Positions 51,469 through 61,271 of a stretch of 64,000 nucleotides of DNA are shown here, piece by piece (positions within the stretch are counted from its first letter, which is position 1; the number at the start of each line of letters is the position of its first letter). Under the pieces are notes generated by a model, which saw only the letters and a list, made by a program, of their open reading frames with translations, did not search any database and was not told the origin of the DNA. Source of the stretch: Paenibacillaceae bacterium (GTDB lineage Bacteria > Bacillota > Bacilli > Paenibacillales > NBRC-103111); the NCBI GenBank assembly GCA_029256185.1, contig JAQSYI010000006.1, positions 62,001 to 126,000 of the forward strand. Direction: 5' to 3'. Made by a program: the position numbers and the translations under genes.

Positions 51469-52347
51469 ATGAACGATAAAACGGTTACCGGCCGCCTTAT
51501 AGACGGGCTCAATGTTTTGCTGCTGCTGCTTGCGGCTGCCGTGTGTGTTCTGCCATTCATCTATATTCTGGCGTCCTCGCTTACAGCGCCTGAGGAGCTG
51601 CTTTCCGGAGGCTTCGTGCTCTTCCCCACCAAGTTTTCCCTGGCTGGCTACAAGTATGTGCTTTCTACGGATATTATTATATCCAGTCTGCGGGTTTCAG
51701 TTTTTGTAACAGTTGCCGGCACCTTGGCCAATCTGGCCTTCACCGCCCTGATGGCTTATCCGCTGGCCCAGAGAACCCTGCCCGGAGGCAAGCTGGTGAT
51801 GAAGCTGGTGGTATTCTCCATGCTGTTCAGCGGCGGGATGATCCCGAGCTACATGGTGGTCAAATGGACCGGATTGCTCGATAATGTGGCCGCCCTGATC
51901 GTTCCGGGATTAATAAGCGCCTTCAACCTGATCATTATGAGGTCCTTCTTCCAGCAACTGCCCGACGGGCTGGAGGAGGCCGCCCGCATTGACGGCTGCA
52001 CAGATCCGGGGATTCTGTTCAAGATTGTGCTTCCTTTATCTGCGCCTGTTCTGGCTTCACTGGCCTTGTTCTACTCCGTGGGGCACTGGAACTCCTATTT
52101 CAGCGCGGTATTGTATATAAACGACAACGCATTTTGGCCGATTCAGGTCTGGCTGCGGCAGATCGTCATCATGTCACAAGGAGGGATCGGAGACTCGACG
52201 CAATTCAGCGGCGACTATGTTCCGCCGCCGGCGGAAACGATCAAGATGGCGGTTATTATCATCTCGACCTTGCCTATTCTGATTGTTTATCCGTTTTTGC
52301 AAAAGCATTTTGCCAAAGGCGCATTGTTGGGGTCTGTAAAAGGGTAA
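51469..52347 (+). CDS. Sugar ABC transporter permease, YtcP/LplC type (second importer)
   Basis: A 292-residue six-helix permease with EAA loop (LEEAARIDGCTDPGILFKIVLPL, about residues 168-190) and the family ending FAKGALLGSVKG. AAGGAGG lies 7 nt before ATG 51469, and the gene follows the first permease after 27 bp. With 50488-51441 it forms the channel for the binding protein encoded next. Confidence 0.93.
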   Translation: MNDKTVTGRLIDGLNVLLLLLAAAVCVLPFIYILASSLTAPEELLSGGFVLFPTKFSLAGYKYVLSTDIIISSLRVSVFVTVAGTLANLAFTALMAYPLAQRTLPGGKLVMKLVVFSMLFSGGMIPSYMVVKWTGLLDNVAALIVPGLISAFNLIIMRSFFQQLPDGLEEAARIDGCTDPGILFKIVLPLSAPVLASLALFYSVGHWNSYFSAVLYINDNAFWPIQVWLRQIVIMSQGGIGDSTQFSGDYVPPPAETIKMAVIIISTLPILIVYPFLQKHFAKGALLGSVKG

Positions 52348-52372
52348 TTTAAAACTCGGGAGGGATTTATCA

Positions 52373-53914
52373 ATGAAAAAGACAGGGATGGCCCACACGA
52401 AAAAAGCAATTGCCGCAATCTGCCTGACCGGTATGTCGGTTTCTATGCTGGCGGGCTGCGGAGACGACAAGGAAGCGGGTGCGGGTACGGCAACTCCGGC
52501 AACGGGAGCTTCTGCCGGCGCAGCTGCATCCAGTGCTCCGGCGGAGCCGCTGAAGCTGAATGTCATGATGATTCAACAGCTTGCCGAACCGCCCAAGAAG
52601 GATGCCGCCGCCTTGAAAAAGATGGAAGAATATACGAATACCAAGCTGGATATCTCCTGGGTGCCTGGCGCCGGCACCAACTATGATGACAAGGTAAGCG
52701 CTACAATCGCTTCGGGAACCATGCCCGATCTGCTGCTTCTCCGCAAGCTGAAGGAATCGGCCCAGTTGAACGCCCAATTGTCCGGCGTGTTCTGGGATGT
52801 GACGCCCTTCCTGAAGGATACGAAGAATCTGAGCAAGATGAGCGAGGTTGCCAAGACCAATGCGGGCGTAAACGGTCAATTGTTCGGGATTCCGCGGGAG
52901 CGGGTGCTGGCCCGTTACGGGATGATCTTCCGCAAGGACTGGCTGGATGCGCTGGGCCTGCAGCAGCCCAAGACGGTGGATGATATCTACAATGTAGCCA
53001 AAGCCTTCACGTTGAATGATCCGGATAAGAACGGCAAGAATGATACCTTCGGCATCCAGGAAGACGCCACTATGGAGTTGTTGAAACAACTGGTCCTTTA
53101 TGCTGGCGGTCCCAACGGCTGGGGTCTTCTGGACGGCAAGGTTAGCCCCGATTTCCTCCATCCGGAATTCAAGCCCGCACTGGACTTGTACAAGAAGATG
53201 ATCAGCGAGAAGATCATTATGCCGGACTTCCCGATTGCCAAGAAGTATGACTACTTCAACCAGGAGAAGGCGGGAATTTACTTCGCCGTTCTGGATGATG
53301 CGTATACCCGCCACGTGGATTTGCAGAAGAAAAACCCCAAGGTTGTGGTGGATGTGGCCTTGAACTTTGACGGAGCCAAGGGGCAGCGTGTCCGGGGGAC
53401 CTTCGGATATGACTCCATGCTGGTCATTCCGAAGCAAAGCGTGAAAACCGAGGCCAAGGTGAAGCAGATCATTGATTATATCGATAAGCTGGGCGATGAG
53501 CCGATGCAAACTCTGTTGAAGTGGGGCGTAGAGGGTGTCGATTATACTGTGGAGGGCGGCAAGGCGAAGAAAATTGAGGGCGCAGCCGGCATCGGCGATT
53601 TCCTGAACTTCAAATGGGATACCCCCAACTCCGGTCTCGCAGGCAATAAAACGGCCCTGGAAGAAAAGGTAGACAAACTGATTGCCGATAACAAGCAGCT
53701 TGCCATTGTGGATATGAGCGCGTCCCTGCTGTCCGAAACCAATCTGCAGAAGGGCAGCGAGCTGAAGAAGGGCATGACTGATGCGCAAACCAAATATGTG
53801 CTGGGCGAGCTGGACGAAGCCGGCTGGAACAGTGCGATTGAGAAATGGCGCAAGGACGGCGGCGACAAGGTGATCGAGGAGTTTACCGCAGCGTACAACA
53901 AAGCGAAAAAATAA
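52373..53914 (+). CDS. Sugar ABC transporter substrate-binding lipoprotein (second importer)
   Basis: A 513-residue lipoprotein: signal peptide ending in the lipobox SMLAGC (about residues 23-28), an Ala/Gly/Ser-rich tether (about 30-60), then the binding fold. The NDPDKNGKNDTFG stretch (about 222-234) is the calcium-loop-like block seen in its paralogues, but overall it diverges from the 41938 protein, so the ligand probably differs. GGGAGG precedes ATG 52373. It is followed after 170 bp by a GH43-like gene that may act on the imported sugar. Confidence 0.94.
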   Translation: MKKTGMAHTKKAIAAICLTGMSVSMLAGCGDDKEAGAGTATPATGASAGAAASSAPAEPLKLNVMMIQQLAEPPKKDAAALKKMEEYTNTKLDISWVPGAGTNYDDKVSATIASGTMPDLLLLRKLKESAQLNAQLSGVFWDVTPFLKDTKNLSKMSEVAKTNAGVNGQLFGIPRERVLARYGMIFRKDWLDALGLQQPKTVDDIYNVAKAFTLNDPDKNGKNDTFGIQEDATMELLKQLVLYAGGPNGWGLLDGKVSPDFLHPEFKPALDLYKKMISEKIIMPDFPIAKKYDYFNQEKAGIYFAVLDDAYTRHVDLQKKNPKVVVDVALNFDGAKGQRVRGTFGYDSMLVIPKQSVKTEAKVKQIIDYIDKLGDEPMQTLLKWGVEGVDYTVEGGKAKKIEGAAGIGDFLNFKWDTPNSGLAGNKTALEEKVDKLIADNKQLAIVDMSASLLSETNLQKGSELKKGMTDAQTKYVLGELDEAGWNSAIEKWRKDGGDKVIEEFTAAYNKAKK

Positions 53915-54085
53915 GTATTGTTATTCAGAATGAGGCGGTACGGCGGGGTGCTGTGTTCTTGGACAATGATTCGCATGCCCCTTTTCAAGAAAGAACTGCT
54001 ATACTAAGGGCAGAGTTCGATGAGGCCGGAAGAATCGGTCCGGTGCATGAACCGTAATTGCCAGTATGTATAGGAGGGAAATAAA

Positions 54086-54985
54086 TTGGCTTCATTGCTT
54101 CTGGACAATATTCCGTCCCCCGTATTGCTGCAAGGCAACAGCCGGATCGCCTACCGCGATCCGGCCGCCATTTACCATGAGGGCGTGTTCCGGTTGTATT
54201 ATACCCTTGTGGAGACCGAGGATGACGGGGCAGTTTACCTGTATACGGCGATGAGCGAGAGCCGCAATCTCACCGATTGGAGCGAACCCCGGCGCCTGAC
54301 ACCCCGCGACCGCAATCTGAACTATTCCAGTCCGGGCAATATCATCTTCCATAACGGCCGTTATATCATGTGTCTGCAAACCTATCCCCGGCCAAACGGA
54401 GAGAAATACGGCAATGGGGATTCCCGCATATGGACGATGGATAGCAGGGATCTTGTGCATTGGAGCGAGCCTGCGCTCCTCCGGGTGAAGGGCGAATCGG
54501 TGCGGGACGGAGATATGGGCAGGATGATCGACCCTTATCTGGTTCAAAGCAAGGAGGACCCCGGCAAATGGTGGTGCTTCTACAAGCAGAACGGAGTGAG
54601 TCTCTCCTACTCCACCGATTTGGTCCACTGGACGTATTGGGGATGCGAGGAGGCGGGAGAGAATGTATGCATTCTGCAAGAGGGGGATGAGTATATTCTG
54701 TTCCATTCTCCCGAGAACGGGATCGGAGTCATGCGGTCTTCTGATCTTAGGAACTGGAAGCAACAAGGCGTGCTGACCTTGGGTCAGGAGCAATGGGAAT
54801 GGGCCCAAGGGAGAATCACTGCGGGCTTCGTTCTGGACGGCCGTCAGATCCCGGGGGTAGGCAAGTATCTGATGTTCTTCCACGGCACCGGACCGGAGGA
54901 TGAACGGGTGGTCTTCGATACCCATGCCTGCATCGGAATCGCCTGGAGCGACGATTTGACGCAATGGCATTGGCCGGAATCATAG
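54086..54985 (+). CDS. GH43-like five-bladed beta-propeller glycosidase
   Basis: A 299-residue cytoplasmic protein with repeated blade motifs. YRDPAAIYHEGVFRLYYT (residues about 22-39) carries the base-type Asp, and MIDPYLV (about 147-153) a second conserved Asp, as in GH43/GH32/GH62-type propellers. A clear general-acid Glu cannot be fixed by eye; GH117 or an unclassified propeller family is possible. TTG 54086 lies after GGAGGG with 8-nt spacing. It is located between an importer and a sugar-isomerase-like gene and probably hydrolyses the imported oligosaccharide (inference). Confidence 0.75.
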   Translation: MASLLLDNIPSPVLLQGNSRIAYRDPAAIYHEGVFRLYYTLVETEDDGAVYLYTAMSESRNLTDWSEPRRLTPRDRNLNYSSPGNIIFHNGRYIMCLQTYPRPNGEKYGNGDSRIWTMDSRDLVHWSEPALLRVKGESVRDGDMGRMIDPYLVQSKEDPGKWWCFYKQNGVSLSYSTDLVHWTYWGCEEAGENVCILQEGDEYILFHSPENGIGVMRSSDLRNWKQQGVLTLGQEQWEWAQGRITAGFVLDGRQIPGVGKYLMFFHGTGPEDERVVFDTHACIGIAWSDDLTQWHWPES

Positions 54986-55029
54986 TGGAGAACTTATCAT
55001 AAGGCCGAATTTTCGGCAAAAAGCTTATG

Positions 55030-55054
55030 CCGCCGGAGGCTCCGGCGGTTTTTG
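55030..55054 (+). terminator. Terminator between the propeller gene and the isomerase-like gene
   Basis: CCGCCGGAG and CTCCGGCGG form a compact GC-rich stem followed by TTTTT. The next ribosome binding site, AAGGAGG, follows after only a few bases. Confidence 0.75.
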
Positions 55055-55073
55055 TATAAGGAGGCATAATAAC

Positions 55074-56012
55074 ATGACCGATAAGGAACACTATTCCTTC
55101 TCCACCTGCTGGAACATCAAACGCCATTCCGCAGGGCGGGATATGATCGAGGAGATCCGTTCGTTGGGCTTCCGGCGGGTGGAGCTGAATTACAATGTGA
55201 CGCAAGCCCATCTGGATACCATAGAGCCGATGATTGAGCGTGGCGAGATCGGCATCTCAAGTGTGCATAACGTATTCCCCTTCATAGCCGACAAGGATTA
55301 CGATACGGACTCTGTGCTGCTGGGCTTCGAGGAGAGGGACAAGCGCAAGCGCGCGGTGGAGCTGTTGATCCGCTCGATGGAATATGCGGACCGCTATGGG
55401 GCGGAGGCGGTGGTGGTGCATCCCGGCGAGGTGCCGTTTGCCTATAATATCGACAAGGAGCTTAAGGAGCTGTACCAGCGGTCCGGCCGGGAATCGGAGC
55501 CCTACCAGGCGTTGTGGAAGCAGATGATGGAGCGGCGGGAGCAGTTGAGTCCGGCTTATGTGGAACGGATTGTGCACAGCCTGGAGGAAGCCTGCAATCA
55601 TGCGGTGAAGAAGGGCTGGAGGGTGGCTGTCGGGATCGAAACACGCTCACGCTGTTACCAGATTCCCACTCTGACGGAGGCGAAGAGCATCTGTGACGCT
55701 CTGCGGGGCAGTCCCGTCGGACTCTGGTACGATATCGGGCATGCCATGATGATGGAGCGGATGGGCTTGTATCCCAATCTGGAGCAGCTGCCCCAGATGC
55801 TGCCCTACATATGCGGCGTGCATATTCATGAGACGCTGGAGCTGTCGGATCACTGGTGCCCGTATGTGCACAGCGGCGAAGCAGGCAGCTTTGACCCGTA
55901 CCTGCCGGCCGTGAGAGCCGCCGGAATCCGGGTGTACGAGCTGAAGGGCAAATGCGAGCCCCATGAGATTGAAGCATCCCATAGGGCTCTGCTGGCCAGG
56001 CTGCAAGCCTGA
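55074..56012 (+). CDS. Sugar phosphate isomerase/epimerase-like TIM-barrel protein
   Basis: A 312-residue protein of the AP-endonuclease-2/xylose-isomerase-like TIM barrel group. Metal-binding residues are spread over strands as expected: HPGE (about residues 120-123), a Glu in GIETRSR, WYDIGHA and the late HIHE. This group includes sugar epimerases and inositol-catabolic enzymes; the substrate cannot be told. AAGGAGG precedes ATG 55074. A terminator separates it from the propeller gene, though read-through is possible. It is convergent with the GH38 gene. Confidence 0.8.
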   Translation: MTDKEHYSFSTCWNIKRHSAGRDMIEEIRSLGFRRVELNYNVTQAHLDTIEPMIERGEIGISSVHNVFPFIADKDYDTDSVLLGFEERDKRKRAVELLIRSMEYADRYGAEAVVVHPGEVPFAYNIDKELKELYQRSGRESEPYQALWKQMMERREQLSPAYVERIVHSLEEACNHAVKKGWRVAVGIETRSRCYQIPTLTEAKSICDALRGSPVGLWYDIGHAMMMERMGLYPNLEQLPQMLPYICGVHIHETLELSDHWCPYVHSGEAGSFDPYLPAVRAAGIRVYELKGKCEPHEIEASHRALLARLQA

Positions 56013-56064
56013 TCGTTTGGTGGACAGAGGCTATCTTCAGACCGGCAATTGCGTCTTGGTAGGG

Positions 56065-59000
56065 TTAGCCTAAGCTGATGCGGAAGGTCCGAATCTCATA
56101 AGGTGCCAATTCGAAGGCGATTTCCGGTTCAGTCCAGAGGTCGCCTATTGGCTGCTCCAGCAGATTGACCTCCTGCCATTGTCCCACAGGATAATCCGAG
56201 GCAATGGTAACGGTCCCCCGGGCTCCGGCATATTCATGCAACCGGAGGATGACGGCATCCGAGTCCTCGGCCTTCTTCACGGCATCGAACATCACCCGCT
56301 CCGGGGACGAGGAACGGAACAGTGAGCACGGGGCTGAGGGGCGGAACGCCTGGCGCGGGTCTGACGAATGGGACGCCGAACCTGGGTCTGACGAACGAAA
56401 CGTCGGGAACGGATCTGACGAATGGGAGGCCGGACCCGGGGCTCCATGCCCTGCGGCTCCTTCCGCTGCGAAGAGCGGAGCGTTAAGCGCCCAGGCCTCC
56501 TGCACAGTCCCCCCTGTACGCCAATCTCCCGAATGGGGCAGCAGGGAGTAGGTGAACACATGCTCTGCCAGATCCGCCGTATCGTCCGGGACCCGGGCTG
56601 CCTTGATCAGAGTCAGCCTCATGACATTGTCCTTGATGTCGTATCCGTACTTGCTGTCGTTCAGCAGGCTGACGCCGTACCCGGTTTCGGACAGATCGGC
56701 CCACTGATGGGCCACGGTTTCGAACCGGGCGTAATCCCAGCTCGTATTCCAGTGCGTAGGACGCTTCACGTTGCCGAACTGAATATCGTAGGTGGCTTCT
56801 GTGGCGCGGATATTCACGGGGAAAGCCGCCTTCAGCAGCTGCCGCTGCTGCTTCCAGTCTGCGATGGTCTGAAAGTCGATCCTGCGGCTGTCCGCATATA
56901 CGGTCATCCGCTGAGTGATGGTGGACTCCATATAGGACCACTGGAATTCCACTGCAGCCTGCAAGGGTCCAAGCTCAACCAGAGCGGCAGATTGCAGATC
57001 AGCGACAGTCTGCTGCTTTTGCACATAATACAGATCAATATCCCAAGCCTCATGCCTGCTCTTGGGCTTATCCTCGAACACCTGGAGCACGTTGGCTGCC
57101 TCATGTGGCGCGAGAACATGGCGTTGGGCCGTCTTGTCCCATAATGCCGTAAGATGCCCGTTCTCATTCCATTGTATCGTATAGTAGGGAGTGTCAAGCA
57201 GGCGGTTCTCCATATGTGCTGCAAAGGACGGAGATGCAGTCTCTGTCCCGGCCTTTGGGCGACACTCTGTCCCGGCCGCTTCGCGGACATCATTTTCGGC
57301 ATACGGTGCGAAGAAGATCACAGCTGCGCCCATAGGCGGCAGATCCGGCACATATACCAGCCAACTGTCCTCCGAGGGGGACAGCTGAGCCTTCAACGGC
57401 TTCCCGTCTGCGTCCTGCCACCTTCCTTGCTCCATACCGCTTCCGGCTGCAATTGCCGCCAGACCGGACCGGGGCCAGGAAGCGCTGTTGTACACGGTGA
57501 AGGTCTTCCCATCCTTATAAGGCGCTTCGGATAGCCCTCTTAGCATAAGCATCCCTTGGCGGAGAATGGCCGTCCCTGACTCCCAGGCTTCGGCATATTC
57601 ATCACGCGCATCCTCGTACACCTGGCGGATCGAGGAGCCGGGAATGATGTCGTGGAATTGGTTGCGCAGAATAATCGTCCAGCCGTCATACAGCTGCTTT
57701 TGCCGGTAGGCTTCCCAGCCAGCCTGAAGCGCTGACAACACGCTGATCCATTCCGCCTCCCGGTACAGAAGCTCCAGCTTGCGGTTCATCCGCTTGATGA
57801 AGGCTTGGCTGGTGTAGGTGCCCCGGTGAAGCTCCAGATAGAGCTCTCCGTCCCAGACCGCCTTGTAGTTCCCGGCTGTGGAGCCGTTCACTCCATCCAT
57901 CCGTTCAACCAGCTCGCGGAAATAAGCATCTGCCCGGCCGGTAGTCACCCGGGGCAGTCCCGGCATATCGTTGAGACGCCTGCGCATCTCCAGCATCTCC
58001 CGGTTGACGCCGCCGCCGCCGTCGCCATAGCCGTAAGCAAGCAGCAGCTCCTGATTGATATCCTTGTTGCGGTAGCCCTCCCAGATTCCCTGGATGGAGG
58101 CGGGGGTAATGGCACCATTGTAGGTATAGTAGAAGGCGCCGTTCTTCAGCGAGTCATTGGGGCTAGGCGTGGTAATGAAGTGGGTCAATATCTCGCTTCC
58201 GTCAATTCCGCGCCACATGAAGGTATCGTTGGGCATCCGGTTGTATTGGTTCCAGCTGATCTTGGTGGTCATGAAGGCCTTGATGCCCGCTTGATGGAGA
58301 ATTTGCGGCAGCGCCCAGCTGTAGCCGAACACATCCGGCAGCCACAGATACTCGCAGTTCACGCCGAATTCCTGCCGGAAGAAGCGGATGCCGTGAAGCA
58401 GCTGCCGTACAAGCGCCTCTCCGCCGGACAGGTTGCAGTCGGCCTCCAGCCACATGGCGCCGCCCGCCTCCCAGCGTCCTTCCTTGACTCTCTCTTTTAT
58501 GGCCTCATAGATCTCCGGGTAATCGGTCTTGATATATTCGTACAGCTGGGGCATCGTCTGCAGGAAGACATAGTCCGGATAGCGCTCCATCAAACGGAGA
58601 ACCGTGGAGAAGGAGCGCGCGGCTTTCTCCCGGGTATGCTTCAGCTGCCACAGCCAAGCCACATCAATATGGGTATGTCCGATGCAGCGCACCGTTACGG
58701 CATGATGGTTGGGCAAGGCGGCAAGCTCCCGGCGCAGCAGTCTCTGCGCTTCGCCAATGCTCGCGTAGAAGGCTTCGCTGCCTGGATGGGACCAGTCCAG
58801 CCGGAGGAACGCCAGGTCCAGGATGCGCAGGAGATCATGGCGTTCCATCCGGCCGTCGGGCAAGAGCAAGGCGGTGTCAAGAGCCGCCCTGGCGGTATAA
58901 TACAGATCGTCTGCCGCCTCATCCAGCCAGCAGACGGCGGCCTGCTGCAGACGGTGCTCCTGAACCGCGGCATTCTGGAAGCCCCCCAGACCCGACCAGA

Positions 59001-59409
59001 TGCGGAAGTCCAGCTTGAGGCAACGGCCGGGAGCATCCTCTGGGAAGAAAATCTCCTGATGATTGGAATCCACGCCCTGATAGGGATGCCCGTCCAGAAA
59101 CAGCAGGGCTTCAAAGCCGCTGTTGGTGTTCCGGCCGGTCTGACCGATCTCGAACAAGCCCACCACCGTCCTGCCCTTCCATTGCTCCGGGATCGATACG
59201 GTTGCGGTTAACCAATGGTATTCATCCCATCCCTGCCAGCGGAAGCCCGGTTCAACCGCAGCCCCGTCCCCTGCCTCCGGGGGATATGCGCCGATTGCTC
59301 CCTCAGGATCGGCTCTCAGCGAAAGGCGGGTGATCGTGAACGCTTCCCGGTACCGGTAACCGGCCAGTTCCATAATCCGCGCCTGGAGCTTCGCGTCTGT
59401 TCCAAACAT
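56065..59409 (-). CDS. GH38 alpha-mannosidase
   Basis: A 1114-residue zinc-dependent retaining alpha-mannosidase, probably cytoplasmic. GHTHIDVAWLWQLKHTREKAARSF holds the zinc ligands, and the nucleophile is Asp359 in WLPDVFGYSW; a three-helix bundle and large beta domains follow. ATG 59409 is 6 nt after GGAGGA; another ATG two codons earlier is too close. A stretch of five 9-residue Ser/Asp/Pro-rich repeats (about residues 990-1040) interrupts the C-terminal beta domain. It has its own promoter (59448-59476). It would remove alpha-mannose, for example from yeast mannan or N-glycans, a different substrate from the beta-mannan enzymes nearby. Confidence 0.94.
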   Translation of the reverse strand: MFGTDAKLQARIMELAGYRYREAFTITRLSLRADPEGAIGAYPPEAGDGAAVEPGFRWQGWDEYHWLTATVSIPEQWKGRTVVGLFEIGQTGRNTNSGFEALLFLDGHPYQGVDSNHQEIFFPEDAPGRCLKLDFRIWSGLGGFQNAAVQEHRLQQAAVCWLDEAADDLYYTARAALDTALLLPDGRMERHDLLRILDLAFLRLDWSHPGSEAFYASIGEAQRLLRRELAALPNHHAVTVRCIGHTHIDVAWLWQLKHTREKAARSFSTVLRLMERYPDYVFLQTMPQLYEYIKTDYPEIYEAIKERVKEGRWEAGGAMWLEADCNLSGGEALVRQLLHGIRFFRQEFGVNCEYLWLPDVFGYSWALPQILHQAGIKAFMTTKISWNQYNRMPNDTFMWRGIDGSEILTHFITTPSPNDSLKNGAFYYTYNGAITPASIQGIWEGYRNKDINQELLLAYGYGDGGGGVNREMLEMRRRLNDMPGLPRVTTGRADAYFRELVERMDGVNGSTAGNYKAVWDGELYLELHRGTYTSQAFIKRMNRKLELLYREAEWISVLSALQAGWEAYRQKQLYDGWTIILRNQFHDIIPGSSIRQVYEDARDEYAEAWESGTAILRQGMLMLRGLSEAPYKDGKTFTVYNSASWPRSGLAAIAAGSGMEQGRWQDADGKPLKAQLSPSEDSWLVYVPDLPPMGAAVIFFAPYAENDVREAAGTECRPKAGTETASPSFAAHMENRLLDTPYYTIQWNENGHLTALWDKTAQRHVLAPHEAANVLQVFEDKPKSRHEAWDIDLYYVQKQQTVADLQSAALVELGPLQAAVEFQWSYMESTITQRMTVYADSRRIDFQTIADWKQQRQLLKAAFPVNIRATEATYDIQFGNVKRPTHWNTSWDYARFETVAHQWADLSETGYGVSLLNDSKYGYDIKDNVMRLTLIKAARVPDDTADLAEHVFTYSLLPHSGDWRTGGTVQEAWALNAPLFAAEGAAGHGAPGPASHSSDPFPTFRSSDPGSASHSSDPRQAFRPSAPCSLFRSSSPERVMFDAVKKAEDSDAVILRLHEYAGARGTVTIASDYPVGQWQEVNLLEQPIGDLWTEPEIAFELAPYEIRTFRISLG
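56292..56440 (-). repeat. Five 27-bp repeats inside the GH38 gene
   Basis: In-frame units encode ASHSSDPxx or xFRSSxPxx motifs (SHSSDP, FRSSDP, SHSSDP, FRPSAP, FRSSSP). On the plus strand GGTCTGACGAA/GGATCTGACGAA recur. It is a local expansion within an otherwise ordinary GH38 C-terminal region. Confidence 0.8.
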
Positions 59410-59447
59410 GTTCATTCCTCCACCAATTGAATTAGTTGCGTGCCCTT

Positions 59448-59476
59448 ATAATAGAAGAAGCTCCGGCGGCATACAA
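59448..59476 (-). promoter_or_regulatory. Promoter of the GH38 gene
   Basis: Minus strand TTGTAT, 17-nt spacer, TATTAT, about 38 nt before the start codon. Confidence 0.5.
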
Positions 59477-59631
59477 TAGGCTGCGCCGCAATGCTTCCCT
59501 AAGGAGCATACAAGCTTCCATGGGGATAGCCCGGGCCGGTTCAACTCATGCCATGATGATTATAGACGGCAAAATGCAGCGGGAGTAACCTTTTAGTAAG
59601 GATGCTTACTATTAGCAGAGGAGTTGTAAAC

Positions 59632-61008
59632 ATGAATCCAGCACAAGACAAGATTGAAGCGGCTGCCGCCCATGCCCCTGTTGCCCATACGCCTGTCATT
59701 ACCGAGATGCAGGTTATTCCGGTATCGGGCCATGACAGCATGCTGTTTAATTTGAGCGGCGCCCATGGCCCATACTTTACCCGCAATATTGTGATTCTAA
59801 AGGACAATTCGGGACGCACCGGCGCAGGCGAGGTTCCCGGCGGAGAGAAGATCAGGCAGACGCTGGAGGATGCCCGGCCGCTAATCGTTGGCCAGAGCAT
59901 CGGCGCGTACAACAGCATTCTGAATGTGATGCGGCAGCGCTTTGCCGACCGGGATTCGGGAGGGCGCGGCCTGCAAACCTTCGATCTGAGAATCGCCATC
60001 CATGCGGTAACGGCTGTGGAAGCGGCCTTGCTGGATCTGGTGGGGCAATATCTGGATGTGCCTGTGGCCGCTTTGCTGGGGGAGGGGCAGCAGCGGGATG
60101 CGGTGGAGATGCTCGGCTATCTGTTCTATATCGGCGACCGCACTGTAACGGATCTTCCCTACCTGAGCGATCCCGGGGCGGACAATGAATGGTTCCGTCT
60201 GCGCCACGAGCCGGCGGTGACACCGGAGGCGGTTGTCCGTCTGGCCGAAGCGGCACACCAGCGCTACGGCTTCAACGACTTCAAGCTGAAGGGCGGCGTA
60301 TTCAGCGGCGAGGCGGAGATGGAGGCGGTCACGGCTCTCGCGGAGCGGTTCCCCCAGGCTCGGATAACGATTGACCCGAACGGAGCGTGGTCATTGGAGG
60401 AGGCGGTCCGGCTGTGCCGGGACAAGCGGCATGTTCTGGCTTATGCCGAGGACCCTTGCGGAGCAGAGAACGGATACTCCGGGCGGGAGGTCATGGCCGA
60501 ATTCCGTCGTGCTACCGGCCTGAGGACGGCGACCAACATGATTGCCACCGACTGGCGCCAGATGGTGCATACGATTCAATTGCAGGCGGTGGATATTCCC
60601 CTTGCCGACCCCCACTTTTGGACCATGCAGGGTTCGGTGCGGGTGGCCCAGATCTGCAAGGAATGGGGTTTGACCTGGGGCTCCCACTCCAACAACCACT
60701 TCGATATTTCCCTGGCTATGTTCACCCATGCGGCAGCGGCTGCCCCCGGGAATATTACCGCCATCGATACCCATTGGATCTGGCAGGACGGACAGCGGCT
60801 GACCAAGGAGCCGTTTCAAATCCAGGGCGGCAAGGTCAAGCTTCCCCAAAAGCCCGGTCTGGGCCTAGGGCTTGACCTGGAACAGATCGATAAAGCGCAT
60901 CAGCTGTACAATATGATGGGCCTGAACGCCCGCGATGATGCCGTGTCCATGCAATACGTGATTCCCAACTGGTATTTTGACAACAAACGCCCCTGTATGG
61001 TGCGCTAA
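59632..61008 (+). CDS. gudD: Glucarate dehydratase (enolase superfamily)
   Basis: A 458-residue enzyme that dehydrates D-glucarate to 5-keto-4-deoxyglucarate. Superfamily residues are visible: FKLKGG (catalytic Lys pair), DPNGAW and EDPCG (metal ligands), and SHSNNHFD with the catalytic His. The ending ([13 protein letters not shown]) and length match B. subtilis GudD. ATG 59632 follows GAGGAG; an earlier start at 59602 is less likely. No glucarate transporter or downstream aldolase gene is adjacent, so the pathway is not complete here. It could use aldaric acids derived from pectin or uronic acids. Confidence 0.93.
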   Translation: MNPAQDKIEAAAAHAPVAHTPVITEMQVIPVSGHDSMLFNLSGAHGPYFTRNIVILKDNSGRTGAGEVPGGEKIRQTLEDARPLIVGQSIGAYNSILNVMRQRFADRDSGGRGLQTFDLRIAIHAVTAVEAALLDLVGQYLDVPVAALLGEGQQRDAVEMLGYLFYIGDRTVTDLPYLSDPGADNEWFRLRHEPAVTPEAVVRLAEAAHQRYGFNDFKLKGGVFSGEAEMEAVTALAERFPQARITIDPNGAWSLEEAVRLCRDKRHVLAYAEDPCGAENGYSGREVMAEFRRATGLRTATNMIATDWRQMVHTIQLQAVDIPLADPHFWTMQGSVRVAQICKEWGLTWGSHSNNHFDISLAMFTHAAAAAPGNITAIDTHWIWQDGQRLTKEPFQIQGGKVKLPQKPGLGLGLDLEQIDKAHQLYNMMGLNARDDAVSMQYVIPNWYFDNKRPCMVR

Positions 61009-61271
61009 TTCATTTTTTGAATATTGGCATGATCGAACAAAAACCTCTTGTCCTACCGGACCTCTCCTTGTCAAAGGAAACGGCGCGGTATGAACCGAAG
61101 GTTTTTTGTTTCTCGCCAATGCGGTGCACAGGGGAGGTCAGCCTTGGAGAAATGCGGTGCGAAGGGCAGGCCCAGTCTTGGGCGAGGGTGAGCGGTATTG
61201 TGTTTCTTGACAGACGACGGGATTTGAACGGACAATGGAGGGGAGAAGCTTGATCGAAAAGGAGAATTTGT
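61009..61271. other. Gap with a distant inverted repeat
   Basis: AACAAAAACCT (about 61035-61046) is complementary to AGGTTTTTTGTT (about 61100-61111). It could be the terminator of gudD, although the loop is over 50 nt. I see no gene in the gap. Confidence 0.3.

Noticed and set aside
57805-59211. Plus-strand 468-codon open frame
   Set aside because: Shadow of the GH38 alpha-mannosidase gene; the translated sequence shows no domain.
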